Origin: Candidatus Hermodarchaeota archaeon
GTDB lineage: Archaea > Asgardarchaeota > Hermodarchaeia > Hermodarchaeales > Hermodarchaeaceae
Reading direction: 5' to 3'
Length of the DNA stretch: 64,000 bases
Assembly (NCBI GenBank): GCA_016839805.1
Contig: JAEOTO010000032.1
Coordinates: 114,232 to 178,231, forward strand
The position numbers and the translations under genes are program-made. Under the pieces are notes generated by a model. That model saw only the letters and a program-made list of their open reading frames with translations. It was not told the DNA's origin and made no database searches. Each line of letters opens with the position of its first letter. Position 1 is the first letter of the stretch. Of this stretch, positions 17,133-25,299 are shown piece after piece.

Positions 17133-18719
17133 ATGAAGCGGTTTCTAACGTTTGACGAACTCAAATCAATGAAATATGAAGAAATCCAAGCTATACAAGA
17201 CCGGAAATTCCAGGCTTTTATACGCTATCAGGTTTATCCAAACCATCCCTTCTATCGACGATTATTTAAGGAATATAATGTTGATCCGTTCGATCTTCAC
17301 AAGCCCACTGATTGGGCTAAATATGGGCTTCCCCTTATCAAGAAAGCTGATTACAAGAATAATCTCCGTGAATTTGTATTAAATCCCCAACAAGTAGAAG
17401 GAAAAGACCGCGCCCCAGCAGAAATTATCGGGAACCTGCTTGACTACTACAAGGAAGTTGGTTATAAAAAAGATCGAAGCTACGTGTTTCGTCGTGGACT
17501 CAAAGTCAAACTTCGAATTGGAAAAGATAAAGCAACACAGGAACTTCTAGACCATATTAAATACCAATATTCTCCACGATTCTTTTGGTTCTCCTCTGGT
17601 CGAGCCTCCGGACTCCCCTCGCCGGTATTCCTAACCCATTACGACAATGAACTCATGCTTAACAACATGGCAAAATCCGGAAAAATGGCCATCGATCCCT
17701 TTGTCAAAGATGGTTTTGAACTCCGCGCCATGAATCTCTTTCCCTCTGCACCTCACTTAGGCTTTTTTGGCGTTGATGGTGGGTTGCTAAAAATGGCAGA
17801 TTTTATTGTACGATCAACAGCAGGCGGAGCCATCACGACCGATAAGTTAGTACAGCTAGCTGAATTATTCAAGGTGACGGGATTTGCTGCGATGCCTGGT
17901 TATTTACGGAATATATTCTGTCAAGAGTTACTAAAACAAAAACCCAAACTAGAACCTCGTGGAATTATATTGTTAGCTGGTGAACGGATTTACGATGCAG
18001 TGATTGACGATATAAAAGAATATTTTGCCAAGGTAGGAATGACAGAAACACGGGTTATCGGCGGTTGGGCAGCAAGCGAAACTAAGATTGGAGTAGCTTG
18101 TCAGTGTCAGGAGAAAGGAGGATATCATAATCTTTCTCCTCTTGCTTTTGCAATACGCTTCGTGAAGTTCACAGATGATGCAGGTAATTATGAATTTACA
18201 AGTCCAGAGGAAGGGGGATACATTACTATCTTTCATGTCGATGGTCGTTCGTCCATGTTTGAAGGATATCTAATGGGTGATCACGTTGACAAAGTCACCA
18301 CTGGGAAATGCCCCCATTGCGGACTGGAAATGCCCTGTTTCTCCAATATTTCTCGGGAATCAGAAATCAGTGCCCAAATGCAGGTAATGGGTATTGCTGA
18401 AGAGAAAATCAAGGGTGCAACAGTAAATCTAACTGCATTGCGTGAATCCTTACTTGCAATGAATGACATCCATGAAGTACAGATTGTTGTTAGTAAATCT
18501 AAACCAGATGATCCATATTCTATGGATGTTCTATCGTTAAATGTAGTATTGAAGGCTGGAACGAGCCAAACTACAAACCAAAAAGTGATTCAAAAATTGA
18601 CCAAGACTGAAACCGAGATTACACCAGTAATCCATTTCATGGATTTAGATACACTCCTAGAACAGGCTGGCGGTTTGAAATTTCAGGAAATTGTTGATTC
18701 CAGAATCAAACCTGCTTAA
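17133..18719 (+). CDS. Phenylacetate-CoA ligase (PaaK) family adenylate-forming protein
   Basis: 528 residues. ANL-superfamily signatures are present in modified form: a phosphate loop FSSGRASGLPSPV (usually SSGTTG), GERIYDAV and IGGWAASETKIG in the core, and the zinc-site-like GKCPHCGLEMP seen in PaaK relatives before the C-terminal domain. Canonical members activate aryl acids with ATP to acyl-AMP and then CoA thioesters. The altered loop and about 90 extra residues at the N-terminus make the substrate uncertain. It sits alone between rpo6 and tRNA-Thr. Could pair metabolically with iorAB, but there is no direct evidence. Confidence 0.8.
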   Translation: MKRFLTFDELKSMKYEEIQAIQDRKFQAFIRYQVYPNHPFYRRLFKEYNVDPFDLHKPTDWAKYGLPLIKKADYKNNLREFVLNPQQVEGKDRAPAEIIGNLLDYYKEVGYKKDRSYVFRRGLKVKLRIGKDKATQELLDHIKYQYSPRFFWFSSGRASGLPSPVFLTHYDNELMLNNMAKSGKMAIDPFVKDGFELRAMNLFPSAPHLGFFGVDGGLLKMADFIVRSTAGGAITTDKLVQLAELFKVTGFAAMPGYLRNIFCQELLKQKPKLEPRGIILLAGERIYDAVIDDIKEYFAKVGMTETRVIGGWAASETKIGVACQCQEKGGYHNLSPLAFAIRFVKFTDDAGNYEFTSPEEGGYITIFHVDGRSSMFEGYLMGDHVDKVTTGKCPHCGLEMPCFSNISRESEISAQMQVMGIAEEKIKGATVNLTALRESLLAMNDIHEVQIVVSKSKPDDPYSMDVLSLNVVLKAGTSQTTNQKVIQKLTKTETEITPVIHFMDLDTLLEQAGGLKFQEIVDSRIKPA

Positions 18720-18732
18720 TTACAAAAGAGAG

Positions 18733-18829
18733 TGGAGCCTCGAGCGGGGATTGAACCCGCGACCAGCAGCTTACTCGGCATTTTCATTCTGCATACGAGG
18801 CTGTCGCTCTACCACTGAGCTATCGAGGC
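18733..18829 (-). tRNA. tRNA-Thr(CGT) with a 22-nt intron at 37/38
   Basis: Acceptor GCCTCGA/TCGAGGC with discriminator T (usual for archaeal tRNA-Thr), encoded CCA, D-stem GCTC/GAGC, T-stem GCGGG/CCCGC with loop TTCAATC. The anticodon loop reads CT-CGT-A. The intron (18772-18793) is bounded by a canonical bulge-helix-bulge: helix CTCG/CGAG flanked by bulges TA^T and TA^A, with an internal GCA/TGC stem. Mature length is 72 plus CCA. The outer anticodon-stem pair is an A-C mismatch. The anticodon assignment rests on the canonical splice position. Confidence 0.93.
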
Positions 18830-18906
18830 ACAGTAAAGAGGTTGAATATGGGTACCCAAAAAAGATTTCGTCATCATATAAGGTAGTAGTATGGAAGTGA
18901 TTAGTT

Positions 18907-19905
18907 ATGTCTAGAAACGGGAAAACGGTTCGTGATTTTGGTGAACGGGGATTAATCCGCTGGTTCCAGGATTTAATTACTCCTTATGATAAGGCGCTGC
19001 TTTCGGGAATGGAAGATGCAGTGGCAGTTCCAGTGAATGATAAGGCCCTCGTTGTGAATAGTGACATGTTAGTTGCTTCAACGGATGTATTACCCGGTAT
19101 GACAGCAGATGAAATCGCTTGGAAAGCTGGAGTTATGGGATTAAGTGATTTAGCAGCAAAAGGCGCTTTACCATTAGGAATTGTAGTTTCATTGGGGCTT
19201 CCTGCTGAAACCAAAGCGAATTTTGCAGCAGCATTAGTCGGTGGTTTGAATTGTGTGAGTCGTGAACACGACACTTACTATCTTGGAGGAGACACTAACC
19301 AATGTGTCGAATTAGTGATTGATTGTACTGCCATTGGCATTGTTGAGCAAAATCACCTCATCCGAAGAAGAGGCGCAAACCCCGGTGATCTCATTGCAGT
19401 GACTGGCGAGTTTGGATATACTGGAGCCTTATTCGAAGCGGTTTTACGCGGACACAAGAAGCCTAAAAAAGTTGTAGAAACAATACGAGAAAAGGCTCTC
19501 CGCCCCCGTGCTCACATTAGAGAGGGACAAGCCTTGGCAAAAGCAGACGCCGTGTCAGCTGCGATTGATAGCAGTGACGGATTAGCTTGGTCATTACACG
19601 AACTCTCCGCCGCGAGTCGAGTGGGCTTCCGTATTGATGCACTCCCAATTCCTCCCATTTGCATTGAATTTGCTACCTCAAATGATTTGGACCCAGTAAG
19701 TCTCGCGCTTTACGGGGGAGAAGAGTTTGAACTGGTAGTTACCGTTCCTCCTAATCGATGGAAAAAAGCGCAAGAAGCCATTCAAAAGATTGGTGGTAAT
19801 TTAATCCGTATTGGAAAGATAGTCGATGAACCCGAGAAAATTCTTGTAATCGATGATGATCATAGAGTGATCAAGCCGCATGGATTTGAGCATTTTTCAA
19901 AATAG
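18907..19905 (+). CDS. thiL: Thiamine-monophosphate kinase
   Basis: Last step of thiamine diphosphate synthesis: ATP-dependent phosphorylation of thiamine-P. The 332 residues show the PurM/AIRS-type fold with family motifs GERGLIRWFQ, GMEDAVAV, NSDMLVASTDVLPGMT, MGLSDLAAKGA, YLGGDTN and the C-terminal AIDSSDGLAWSLHEL and YGGEEFELVVTV. Thiamine diphosphate is the cofactor of IorA encoded in this window. Flanked by tRNA-Thr and tRNA-Lys on the opposite strand. Confidence 0.95.
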   Translation: MSRNGKTVRDFGERGLIRWFQDLITPYDKALLSGMEDAVAVPVNDKALVVNSDMLVASTDVLPGMTADEIAWKAGVMGLSDLAAKGALPLGIVVSLGLPAETKANFAAALVGGLNCVSREHDTYYLGGDTNQCVELVIDCTAIGIVEQNHLIRRRGANPGDLIAVTGEFGYTGALFEAVLRGHKKPKKVVETIREKALRPRAHIREGQALAKADAVSAAIDSSDGLAWSLHELSAASRVGFRIDALPIPPICIEFATSNDLDPVSLALYGGEEFELVVTVPPNRWKKAQEAIQKIGGNLIRIGKIVDEPEKILVIDDDHRVIKPHGFEHFSK

Positions 19906-19911
19906 GAGAAG

Positions 19912-20030
19912 TGGCGGGCTCGGGGGGATTTTCGGTAACCAAAAGGTATTCATTCGAACCCCCGACAATCGGGTATCTCTGAAACGAGATCTTAAGAGCC
20001 CGACGCTCTGCCTGGCTAAGCTACGAGCCC
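19912..20030 (-). tRNA. tRNA-Lys(CTT) with two introns (37/38 and 59/60)
   Basis: Acceptor GGGCTCG/CGAGCCC, discriminator G, encoded CCA. Anticodon stem TCGGG/CCCGA and loop CT-CTT-A. First intron: 18 nt (19975-19992) with BHB helix CTCT/AGAG and bulges TA^A and AT^A. Second intron: 24 nt (19929-19952) in the T-loop between bases 59 and 60, with helix TTCG/CGAA and bulges AA^T on both strands, directly stacked on the T-stem GGGGG/CCCCC. Removing both leaves a standard 74-nt tRNA plus CCA. Both boundaries were read directly from the pairing. Confidence 0.93.
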
Positions 20031-20106
20031 GCATCAGTGCAGTTTTTCTAGCCTTTATATTAAAACTTTCTGAAAAACAGCTGAGCCGTAGAATTTTATA
20101 CTGTCA

Positions 20107-20571
20107 ATGTCACAATGGCGACTTAGTATGACTACAAAACGGATTGTAATTGCTGGAACTTTCGACATACTACATCCAGGTCACGTGTTTTTGATTTCCG
20201 AGGCCGCAAAACAAGGTGAAGTGATCGTGGTTATCGCCCGAGATGATAACGTGCTACATGCTAAAGGTCGTCAAGTAATTGTTCCAGAAAAACAACGCCT
20301 TTTCATGGTCCAAGCCTTGAAAGGAGTTTCTAAAGCTATTCTAGGGAAACCAGGGCCTGATTTTGTAGGCATTGTAGAGGAGTTAGAGCCGGATATCCTG
20401 TTATTAGGTCCCAATCAAAAGATGGATCTTGTACAAGTTCAAACTCGATTGCAGCAAAGAGGTCTTAAGACAAAAGTAATGCGATTGAATCGATTATTCG
20501 ATGAATTCCCGTTAAATAGCACGACGAAGATTATTGAGAAAGCGTATGCGAATCGGAAAGGTCAGCATTAA
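20107..20571 (+). CDS. ribL: FAD synthetase, archaeal RibL type
   Basis: Cytidylyltransferase-fold nucleotidyltransferase that adenylates FMN to FAD in archaea. Motif GTFDILHPGHVFLISEA carries the HxGH signature; LLGPNQKMD and the C-terminal LNSTTKIIEKA follow the RibL pattern. Starts at 20107 or, more likely, ATG 20128 (MTTKRIVIAG), about 147 residues. Its last 41 bp overlap the end of the convergent ribK gene, so two consecutive FAD-pathway enzymes face each other. Confidence 0.9.
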   Translation: MSQWRLSMTTKRIVIAGTFDILHPGHVFLISEAAKQGEVIVVIARDDNVLHAKGRQVIVPEKQRLFMVQALKGVSKAILGKPGPDFVGIVEELEPDILLLGPNQKMDLVQVQTRLQQRGLKTKVMRLNRLFDEFPLNSTTKIIEKAYANRKGQH

Positions 20572-21220
20572 CTGTAATTATATCTCCGTCGGATATCCTG
20601 AGCTTTTCACGGAGATTGACAGGGGCAATAATCTCAACAACATTTGGATGATGATGTGTACGTTCGATTTGAAGGATAGCTGCCTTTTGTTGATTATTTA
20701 CTGTTGCCAGATAACATGCTACAGGTCCGAAACTTCGATCACCGGTTGTAAAACCATTAATTTCTATTCCAATTGTTGCTTTGAGTAGCCGAAACTCATT
20801 CACATCGGCATCAGTATGTAACTGAATATTCAAGGTTCCAGGAAATGGTGTATAGCCTAATTTTTTTCGGAATTGCTTGCGATATCCCTCTAATTGCACG
20901 TAGTAGGCTCCTTCTCCTAATCCGGTAAAGATCCGACCCCGAAGGGTTACTGATCGTTTCTTAGTCATAGCTACTTCTAGAATTGACTGAACGTGGGTCA
21001 ATTCAGCTACTCCTTTTGATTCAATTCGTATTAGTTGACCACGATTTGTTAGAATACGTTGAATCCATCCATTTTGTTCAAGAGCAGCTAATCTCCGTGA
21101 TGCAGTTTGTTGACTTGTATTGAGAAGAAGGGCAAGTCTTGGAGTAGATGTTCGTATACTGTTAGTTACAGCACCGAGTTGGGCTAATACTAGAAGTGTG
21201 AACCATAACTGTTCTTTCAA
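20531..21220 (-). CDS. ribK: CTP-dependent riboflavin kinase with N-terminal winged helix
   Basis: 229 residues. The C-terminal domain (about 90-229) is archaeal RibK: LRGRIFTGLGEGAYYVQLEGYRKQF, LGYTPFPGTLNIQL, FGPVACYLATV and HHPNVVEIIAPVNLRE; it phosphorylates riboflavin using CTP. The N-terminal 80 residues form a winged helix (TPRLALLLNTSQQTASRRLAALEQNGWIQR), as in the RbkR fusions that combine enzyme and transcriptional regulator. By analogy with RbkR it may control its own or other riboflavin genes; the target site was not identified here. Confidence 0.92.
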   Translation of the reverse strand: MKEQLWFTLLVLAQLGAVTNSIRTSTPRLALLLNTSQQTASRRLAALEQNGWIQRILTNRGQLIRIESKGVAELTHVQSILEVAMTKKRSVTLRGRIFTGLGEGAYYVQLEGYRKQFRKKLGYTPFPGTLNIQLHTDADVNEFRLLKATIGIEINGFTTGDRSFGPVACYLATVNNQQKAAILQIERTHHHPNVVEIIAPVNLREKLRISDGDIITVNADLSDSHTLSQ

Positions 21221-21225
21221 TTATA

Positions 21226-21891
21226 TCATCCATTTTTCTTCAGTTCTATTCGGGCGTTGGTGGCTAGTTGGTGGGCGCGTCGAGTCGGCTCGGGAAGTCG
21301 ATATTTTGTGATACATTTCAATGTCATATCGACTGCAGTTTTGAGAGAGATTCGATGACCTACACTTACATAAATTGGATTACACCCCGGTTTGGTTGAA
21401 ATTCGAGCGCCCACCACTTCGTTATTTAGAACAATTTTATCAAATGATTTTAAATTGGACTCAATTTCACCGCATAGCATTCGTTTTGCTACTCCTATTG
21501 TTGGTATTTTCTTCAGGACTCCAAAATGACTTGCAGCACCTAATCTTCGTGGGTGAGCGCGCCCATGTGCGTCAACGAAGCAAAGATCAGGTGTATATGA
21601 TAAAGCTTCGTAAGCAAGTGAGAGAGGAGTATACTCCCGAAAAGAAAGAAATGTCGGGATATAGGGTACTGTAGTTTGGGTTACAATGATTTTTTCTTCA
21701 AGCAGTTGCAGTTCTGGGAAGCTAATGAGTACAGCTGCCCCAATAGCGGTTTGTTCGATATATGCAACATCTAATCCACAAACACATTTGGGTGGAATTG
21801 TGAAATCGTCTGCTTCGATGACACAGTCAACTAGACTTTGTTGAACTTGCCGCGCTTTTTTTGTAGAGAAGCCTTTTGGCAAGTACTCCAT
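21226..21891 (-). CDS. nfi: Endonuclease V
   Basis: Cleaves near deoxyinosine (and inosine in RNA). The 221 residues have all family blocks: GLDVAYIE with the metal-binding Asp, PYIPTFLSFREYTPL, FVDAHGRAHPRRLGAASHFGV and GVAKRMLCG, then YVSVGHRISLKTAVDM. Located between ribK (5 bp away) and the translin gene (7 bp away) on the same strand, so the three are probably one transcript. Confidence 0.95.
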   Translation of the reverse strand: MEYLPKGFSTKKARQVQQSLVDCVIEADDFTIPPKCVCGLDVAYIEQTAIGAAVLISFPELQLLEEKIIVTQTTVPYIPTFLSFREYTPLSLAYEALSYTPDLCFVDAHGRAHPRRLGAASHFGVLKKIPTIGVAKRMLCGEIESNLKSFDKIVLNNEVVGARISTKPGCNPIYVSVGHRISLKTAVDMTLKCITKYRLPEPTRRAHQLATNARIELKKNG

Positions 21892-21898
21892 GCCCCTA

Positions 21899-22543
21899 TT
21901 ATTCTTTCAGCTTTTTTTGAAACGAGTTAATTCCTGCAAGTAGGCGACGGTTTTCTATTGCAGTACTAAGATCAGCACGGGTTCTTTCAATTAACCCACG
22001 TGCTATGTCTGTTTTTCTTCTCACACCCGGGGTTAAACCACGTGGAAAATCAAAGGTTAGTAAAGTGGCATAGATTTGTTCCATCTCCTCAAACGCACGT
22101 TTTGCCTCCTTTAAATTATCATCTATCAAAGAATCAATAGCATATCTTCGGAGTTCACCTACTAAGTCTCCTAGACCCTGTAGATAACCAACTTCACTTA
22201 CGCCAATTTCTTCTGGTCCTGGAAGATTTTGTTTTATATTGAATGCTAGAAATAGCGCCGCTTCCGCAACCTCACCCTCCGCATCATGAACTAGCCCGAT
22301 AACAGGTAGTTGACTTAGTTTTTCAAGATGTGTCTGTGCTGCCTTCATCATTGATTGGGCATTTGTTATTGATTTTTTAGCTTTCTTTAGTTCGCCTTGG
22401 TGAACGGCAGATATGGCTTCTCGAGTTACTTTGAGAACTTTATGCATTTCATCAATAAGAAGATCCCGAGCCTTGTTTTGTACTGAAAGTTTAGCATAAA
22501 TATCGTCGCCAATTTCTTTGAGACCCATTGTTATTTGCTCCAT
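21899..22543 (-). CDS. Translin family protein
   Basis: All-helical 214-residue protein with the translin signature: ARDLLIDEMHKVLKVTREAI, VHDAEGEVAEAALFLAFN, GYLQGLGDLVGELRRYAIDSL and GLTPGVRRKTDIARGLIERTRADL. Archaeal translins form oligomeric RNA-binding assemblies, some with RNase activity akin to C3PO. It heads a probable operon with endonuclease V and ribK. Start ATG 22543 is the only good choice. Confidence 0.9.
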   Translation of the reverse strand: MEQITMGLKEIGDDIYAKLSVQNKARDLLIDEMHKVLKVTREAISAVHQGELKKAKKSITNAQSMMKAAQTHLEKLSQLPVIGLVHDAEGEVAEAALFLAFNIKQNLPGPEEIGVSEVGYLQGLGDLVGELRRYAIDSLIDDNLKEAKRAFEEMEQIYATLLTFDFPRGLTPGVRRKTDIARGLIERTRADLSTAIENRRLLAGINSFQKKLKE

Positions 22544-22611
22544 TTTATCTAAGTTACAGCTGATGGTGCAGTGAATAAAAAATACTTAAATGATTGGCTT
22601 TGGGTGAAAAG

Positions 22612-23553
22612 ATGGGTTGTACTGTGGTTTCCTCTGAGTTAGCGAAGATATACAGGAAGCAACGTTATCGGTTCATTGGTAAGAATAGTGTACTGAAGAA
22701 ATGTTATCATGTTCACAAGGCGCTAACCCAACAACGACCGTGCTATAAACAGACCTTCTATCATACAATCACCACTCATCGGTGTATGCAGCTCTCACCG
22801 ACTTTACAATGTTCGCAAGCCTGTCTCTTTTGTTGGAGGACAATGCCAGGTGATGAGGGGTTTCCTAGAGGATTAGAGAAGGAAATACCAGATGAGCCAT
22901 CAGAGATTTTAGATAACGCTGTAATTGAGCAACGTAAAATTCTTGATGGGTATAATCCAGTGTGTCACCCTAAGGTTACCCCGCAAATGTATGCGGAAGC
23001 TAGAAATCCCCGTCATGTTGCTATTAGTTTGGTTGGAGAGCCAACCCTCTATAGTCGCTTATCTGATTTGATTACAGAATGTAAACGGAGAGGTTGGACG
23101 AGTTATCTTGTAAGTAATGGCACTAACCCTCATCTGTTAGAACAAATTGAGGAGCCTACTCAGCTTTACATTTCCTTTGTTGCACCCGATAAGAGAACCC
23201 ACCAAGAACTTTGTCGACCTAATGTACCGAAAGCCTGGGACCGGGTCCAAAAATCTTTGAACCTGTTTTCTTCATTTTCCTGTCCTACTGTTGTGCGAAT
23301 GACTCTTGTTGAGGGATATAACATGCACGGTGTTTCTAATTATGCACAAATACTAGATGCAGCTAACCCGGATTATATCGAATGCAAAGCGTATATGCAT
23401 GTAGGGGGGAGCATGCAGCGTTTGTCTCGTGAAAACATGCCAGGTATGAAATCTATTCGAGAGTTTGCTGAAGCAATAGCTAATCAAACTGGATACTCGG
23501 TTACTAATGAAGATACAGTTAGCCGGGTTGTCTTGCTATCACAAAGCCAATAG
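22612..23553 (+). CDS. taw1: 4-demethylwyosine synthase (TYW1)
   Basis: Radical SAM enzyme forming the tricyclic base imG-14 on tRNA-Phe G37 (wyosine pathway). Motif CSQACLFCWRTMPGDEGF is diagnostic, preceded by HRCMQLSPTLQC and followed by SLVGEPTLY and FVAPDKRTHQ. The ATG at 22612 gives 313 residues; a TTG at 22594 would add six. A TATA-like ACTTAAAT at about 22583 supports a start near here. It is divergent from the translin gene. Confidence 0.95.
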   Translation: MGCTVVSSELAKIYRKQRYRFIGKNSVLKKCYHVHKALTQQRPCYKQTFYHTITTHRCMQLSPTLQCSQACLFCWRTMPGDEGFPRGLEKEIPDEPSEILDNAVIEQRKILDGYNPVCHPKVTPQMYAEARNPRHVAISLVGEPTLYSRLSDLITECKRRGWTSYLVSNGTNPHLLEQIEEPTQLYISFVAPDKRTHQELCRPNVPKAWDRVQKSLNLFSSFSCPTVVRMTLVEGYNMHGVSNYAQILDAANPDYIECKAYMHVGGSMQRLSRENMPGMKSIREFAEAIANQTGYSVTNEDTVSRVVLLSQSQ

Positions 23554-23563
23554 AAGAACCTGA

Positions 23564-24181
23564 TCATTCAGCAAGGGAGAGATGCTTTGTTTCTATTCCA
23601 CCTGGTGTTACGATAAGAAGATCAATACCGTCGCCTGACATTGCATCCCGTCGTGTGGCAGCCTGAATAGCCTTGACTGCTAAGTCGATTGCCTCCTCTT
23701 TTGAGAGATTTTCACGAAAATTGGCTTCGAGTACTCCGAGGACTAGTGAAGTAGCAGTACCAACTGCTGCATAAGTCTCTTTAATAAGAGAGCCTGCAAG
23801 ATCAAGGCTGTATAGGTGCGAGCCGTCCTGGTCGACACCACCAATCAGCGTTTGTGTGAGATAGGGCATATACTTACGACTAAAGAGAATATTGGAGAGT
23901 AATTGAGCTGCAGCTTGAACCGTGATTGATCGCCGGTTTTCGAGTTCAAAGAGGTTGGATTCTGCAGTTAAGAAGGAAGAAAGCATTTGGTAATCGCCGC
24001 TAACTCCAGCACTTCCGACAATGATATTCTCGGTTATTGGAAAAACTTTCTTTCCAGTTTTACTAACTACTGTGTAACCCCAAAGTACTCGTTTTTCGGC
24101 ACCGATGACTACTCCATTTTCAAAGGTTATTCCAACGGTTGCTGCACCGAAGAAAGGAGTCAAATCAGTTTGTCCGTTCAT
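23564..24181 (-). CDS. psmB: 20S proteasome beta subunit lacking the catalytic Thr1
   Basis: 205 residues with clear beta-subunit sequence (KKVFPITENIIVGSAGVSGDYQML, RKYMPYLTQTLIGGVD, LAVKAIQAATRRDAMSGDGID). A 12-residue propeptide ends in Gly, but the next residue, normally the nucleophile Thr1, is Ala: the run reads FFGAATVGI where active archaeal subunits have GTTTVGI (codons GCA GCA ACC). Residues matching Glu17 and Lys33 (E29 and K45) are kept. It is probably a non-catalytic beta subunit that co-assembles with an active paralogue elsewhere. Divergent from the Nog1-like gene. Confidence 0.88.
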   Translation of the reverse strand: MNGQTDLTPFFGAATVGITFENGVVIGAEKRVLWGYTVVSKTGKKVFPITENIIVGSAGVSGDYQMLSSFLTAESNLFELENRRSITVQAAAQLLSNILFSRKYMPYLTQTLIGGVDQDGSHLYSLDLAGSLIKETYAAVGTATSLVLGVLEANFRENLSKEEAIDLAVKAIQAATRRDAMSGDGIDLLIVTPGGIETKHLSLAE

Positions 24182-24261
24182 TAAAATTACCTGCTCAGCT
24201 ATCGTATGAAAGCAGTTAAAAAATCTTTGTGACTTGCTTGATTAATGGGTTGTGATCGATT

Positions 24262-25299
24262 TTGAATCCCTTTACCAAATTGAAATACATCCAAAGTAGC
24301 AAGGAATTGTTAGATATCGCCTTTGCACGTGCTTCGAAACTAACATTACCTAAATCGAAGAAACCGACCCATATTCGTGTTCGTGAACGGGAAATTGCCA
24401 AGTTAAAGAAAGTGAATGAAATCCTCACTACAAGATTAGAGGAAGTTGTCAAGCGTTTTCCAAATTTTGATGAGATCCATCCGTTTTATCGAACTCTGGC
24501 TGACACAGTGATTACAATTGATGAGATTCGTCAGGCCCTTGCATCAGTGACATCTGCAATTCGAATCATTCGAAGTATCATCAAGGAGAGTATCCGTAAA
24601 TTAAGGAGCATTGGAACTCCGAATGAGGCCCGAAAACTACGATCTGCTGCTTATGGTCGAATCTCATCAGTAATTAACAGGTTAGAACTACGATTGACAC
24701 TGATCCGTCGAGCGGCGAATGAATATCGTCGGTTTCCGTCAATCGATCTTGATTTGCCAGTGATTGTAGTTGCTGGTTATCCCAATGTAGGTAAAAGTTC
24801 ACTTGTTGCAATTCTGTCTTCAGCTAAACCTGAAATTGCTGAGTATCCATTTACAACTAAAAAAATTAGCGTTGGACATTTTCCCATTAACTCAAATGAA
24901 GGACAAGTCCTCGATATCCCCGGACTATTAGATCGTCCGATGAAGAAGAGAAATCCGATTGAACAGAGGGCTATTGCAGCCATTCAGTACCTTGCTGATG
25001 CCATCATCTTTCTGATTGATCCGACATTACATTGCGGATTTGAACTTTCTAACCAAGTTGCTTTATTTCAGGAAATTACCAAGGTGTTTGTTGGATTTGA
25101 TATATTTCCAGTTTTAAACAAAGGCGATATTGCATCTTTGAACGAGATCAAAATCGCACGCAGTGAATTCAAGAGGGGTGGAATTCCAGTAATTAACACG
25201 CTAACCGATGGTGACGTTGATCGTGTTTTTCGTGATATAATTAGTCGGTCTGAGAAAATTCAGGAGAAGCTGAAGCACCTTCTAAGCCAATCCCGTTAA
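24262..25299 (+). CDS. Nog1-family GTPase
   Basis: 345 residues from TTG 24262. A long helical N-terminal domain (about 1-165, the Nog1 NTD pattern with FYRTLADTVITIDEIRQALASV) precedes a G domain: G1 GYPNVGKSS, G2 region PFTTKKISVG, G3 DIPGLLDRP and G4 LNKGD. Nog1 proteins associate with the large ribosomal subunit during assembly. It lacks the long eukaryotic C-terminal extension. The 3' end overlaps convergent rtcA by 59 bp, an unusually long convergent overlap. Confidence 0.9.
   Translation: MNPFTKLKYIQSSKELLDIAFARASKLTLPKSKKPTHIRVREREIAKLKKVNEILTTRLEEVVKRFPNFDEIHPFYRTLADTVITIDEIRQALASVTSAIRIIRSIIKESIRKLRSIGTPNEARKLRSAAYGRISSVINRLELRLTLIRRAANEYRRFPSIDLDLPVIVVAGYPNVGKSSLVAILSSAKPEIAEYPFTTKKISVGHFPINSNEGQVLDIPGLLDRPMKKRNPIEQRAIAAIQYLADAIIFLIDPTLHCGFELSNQVALFQEITKVFVGFDIFPVLNKGDIASLNEIKIARSEFKRGGIPVINTLTDGDVDRVFRDIISRSEKIQEKLKHLLSQSR

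Noticed and set aside
18733..18829. Assignment as tRNA-Ala(TGC)
   Set aside because: A TGC triplet is visible, but it lies in the intron arm; the BHB places CGT at 34-36, and discriminator T suits tRNA-Thr.
18691..18900. 69-aa plus-strand open frame
   Set aside because: It reads across the antisense of tRNA-Thr and the end of the PaaK-like gene.
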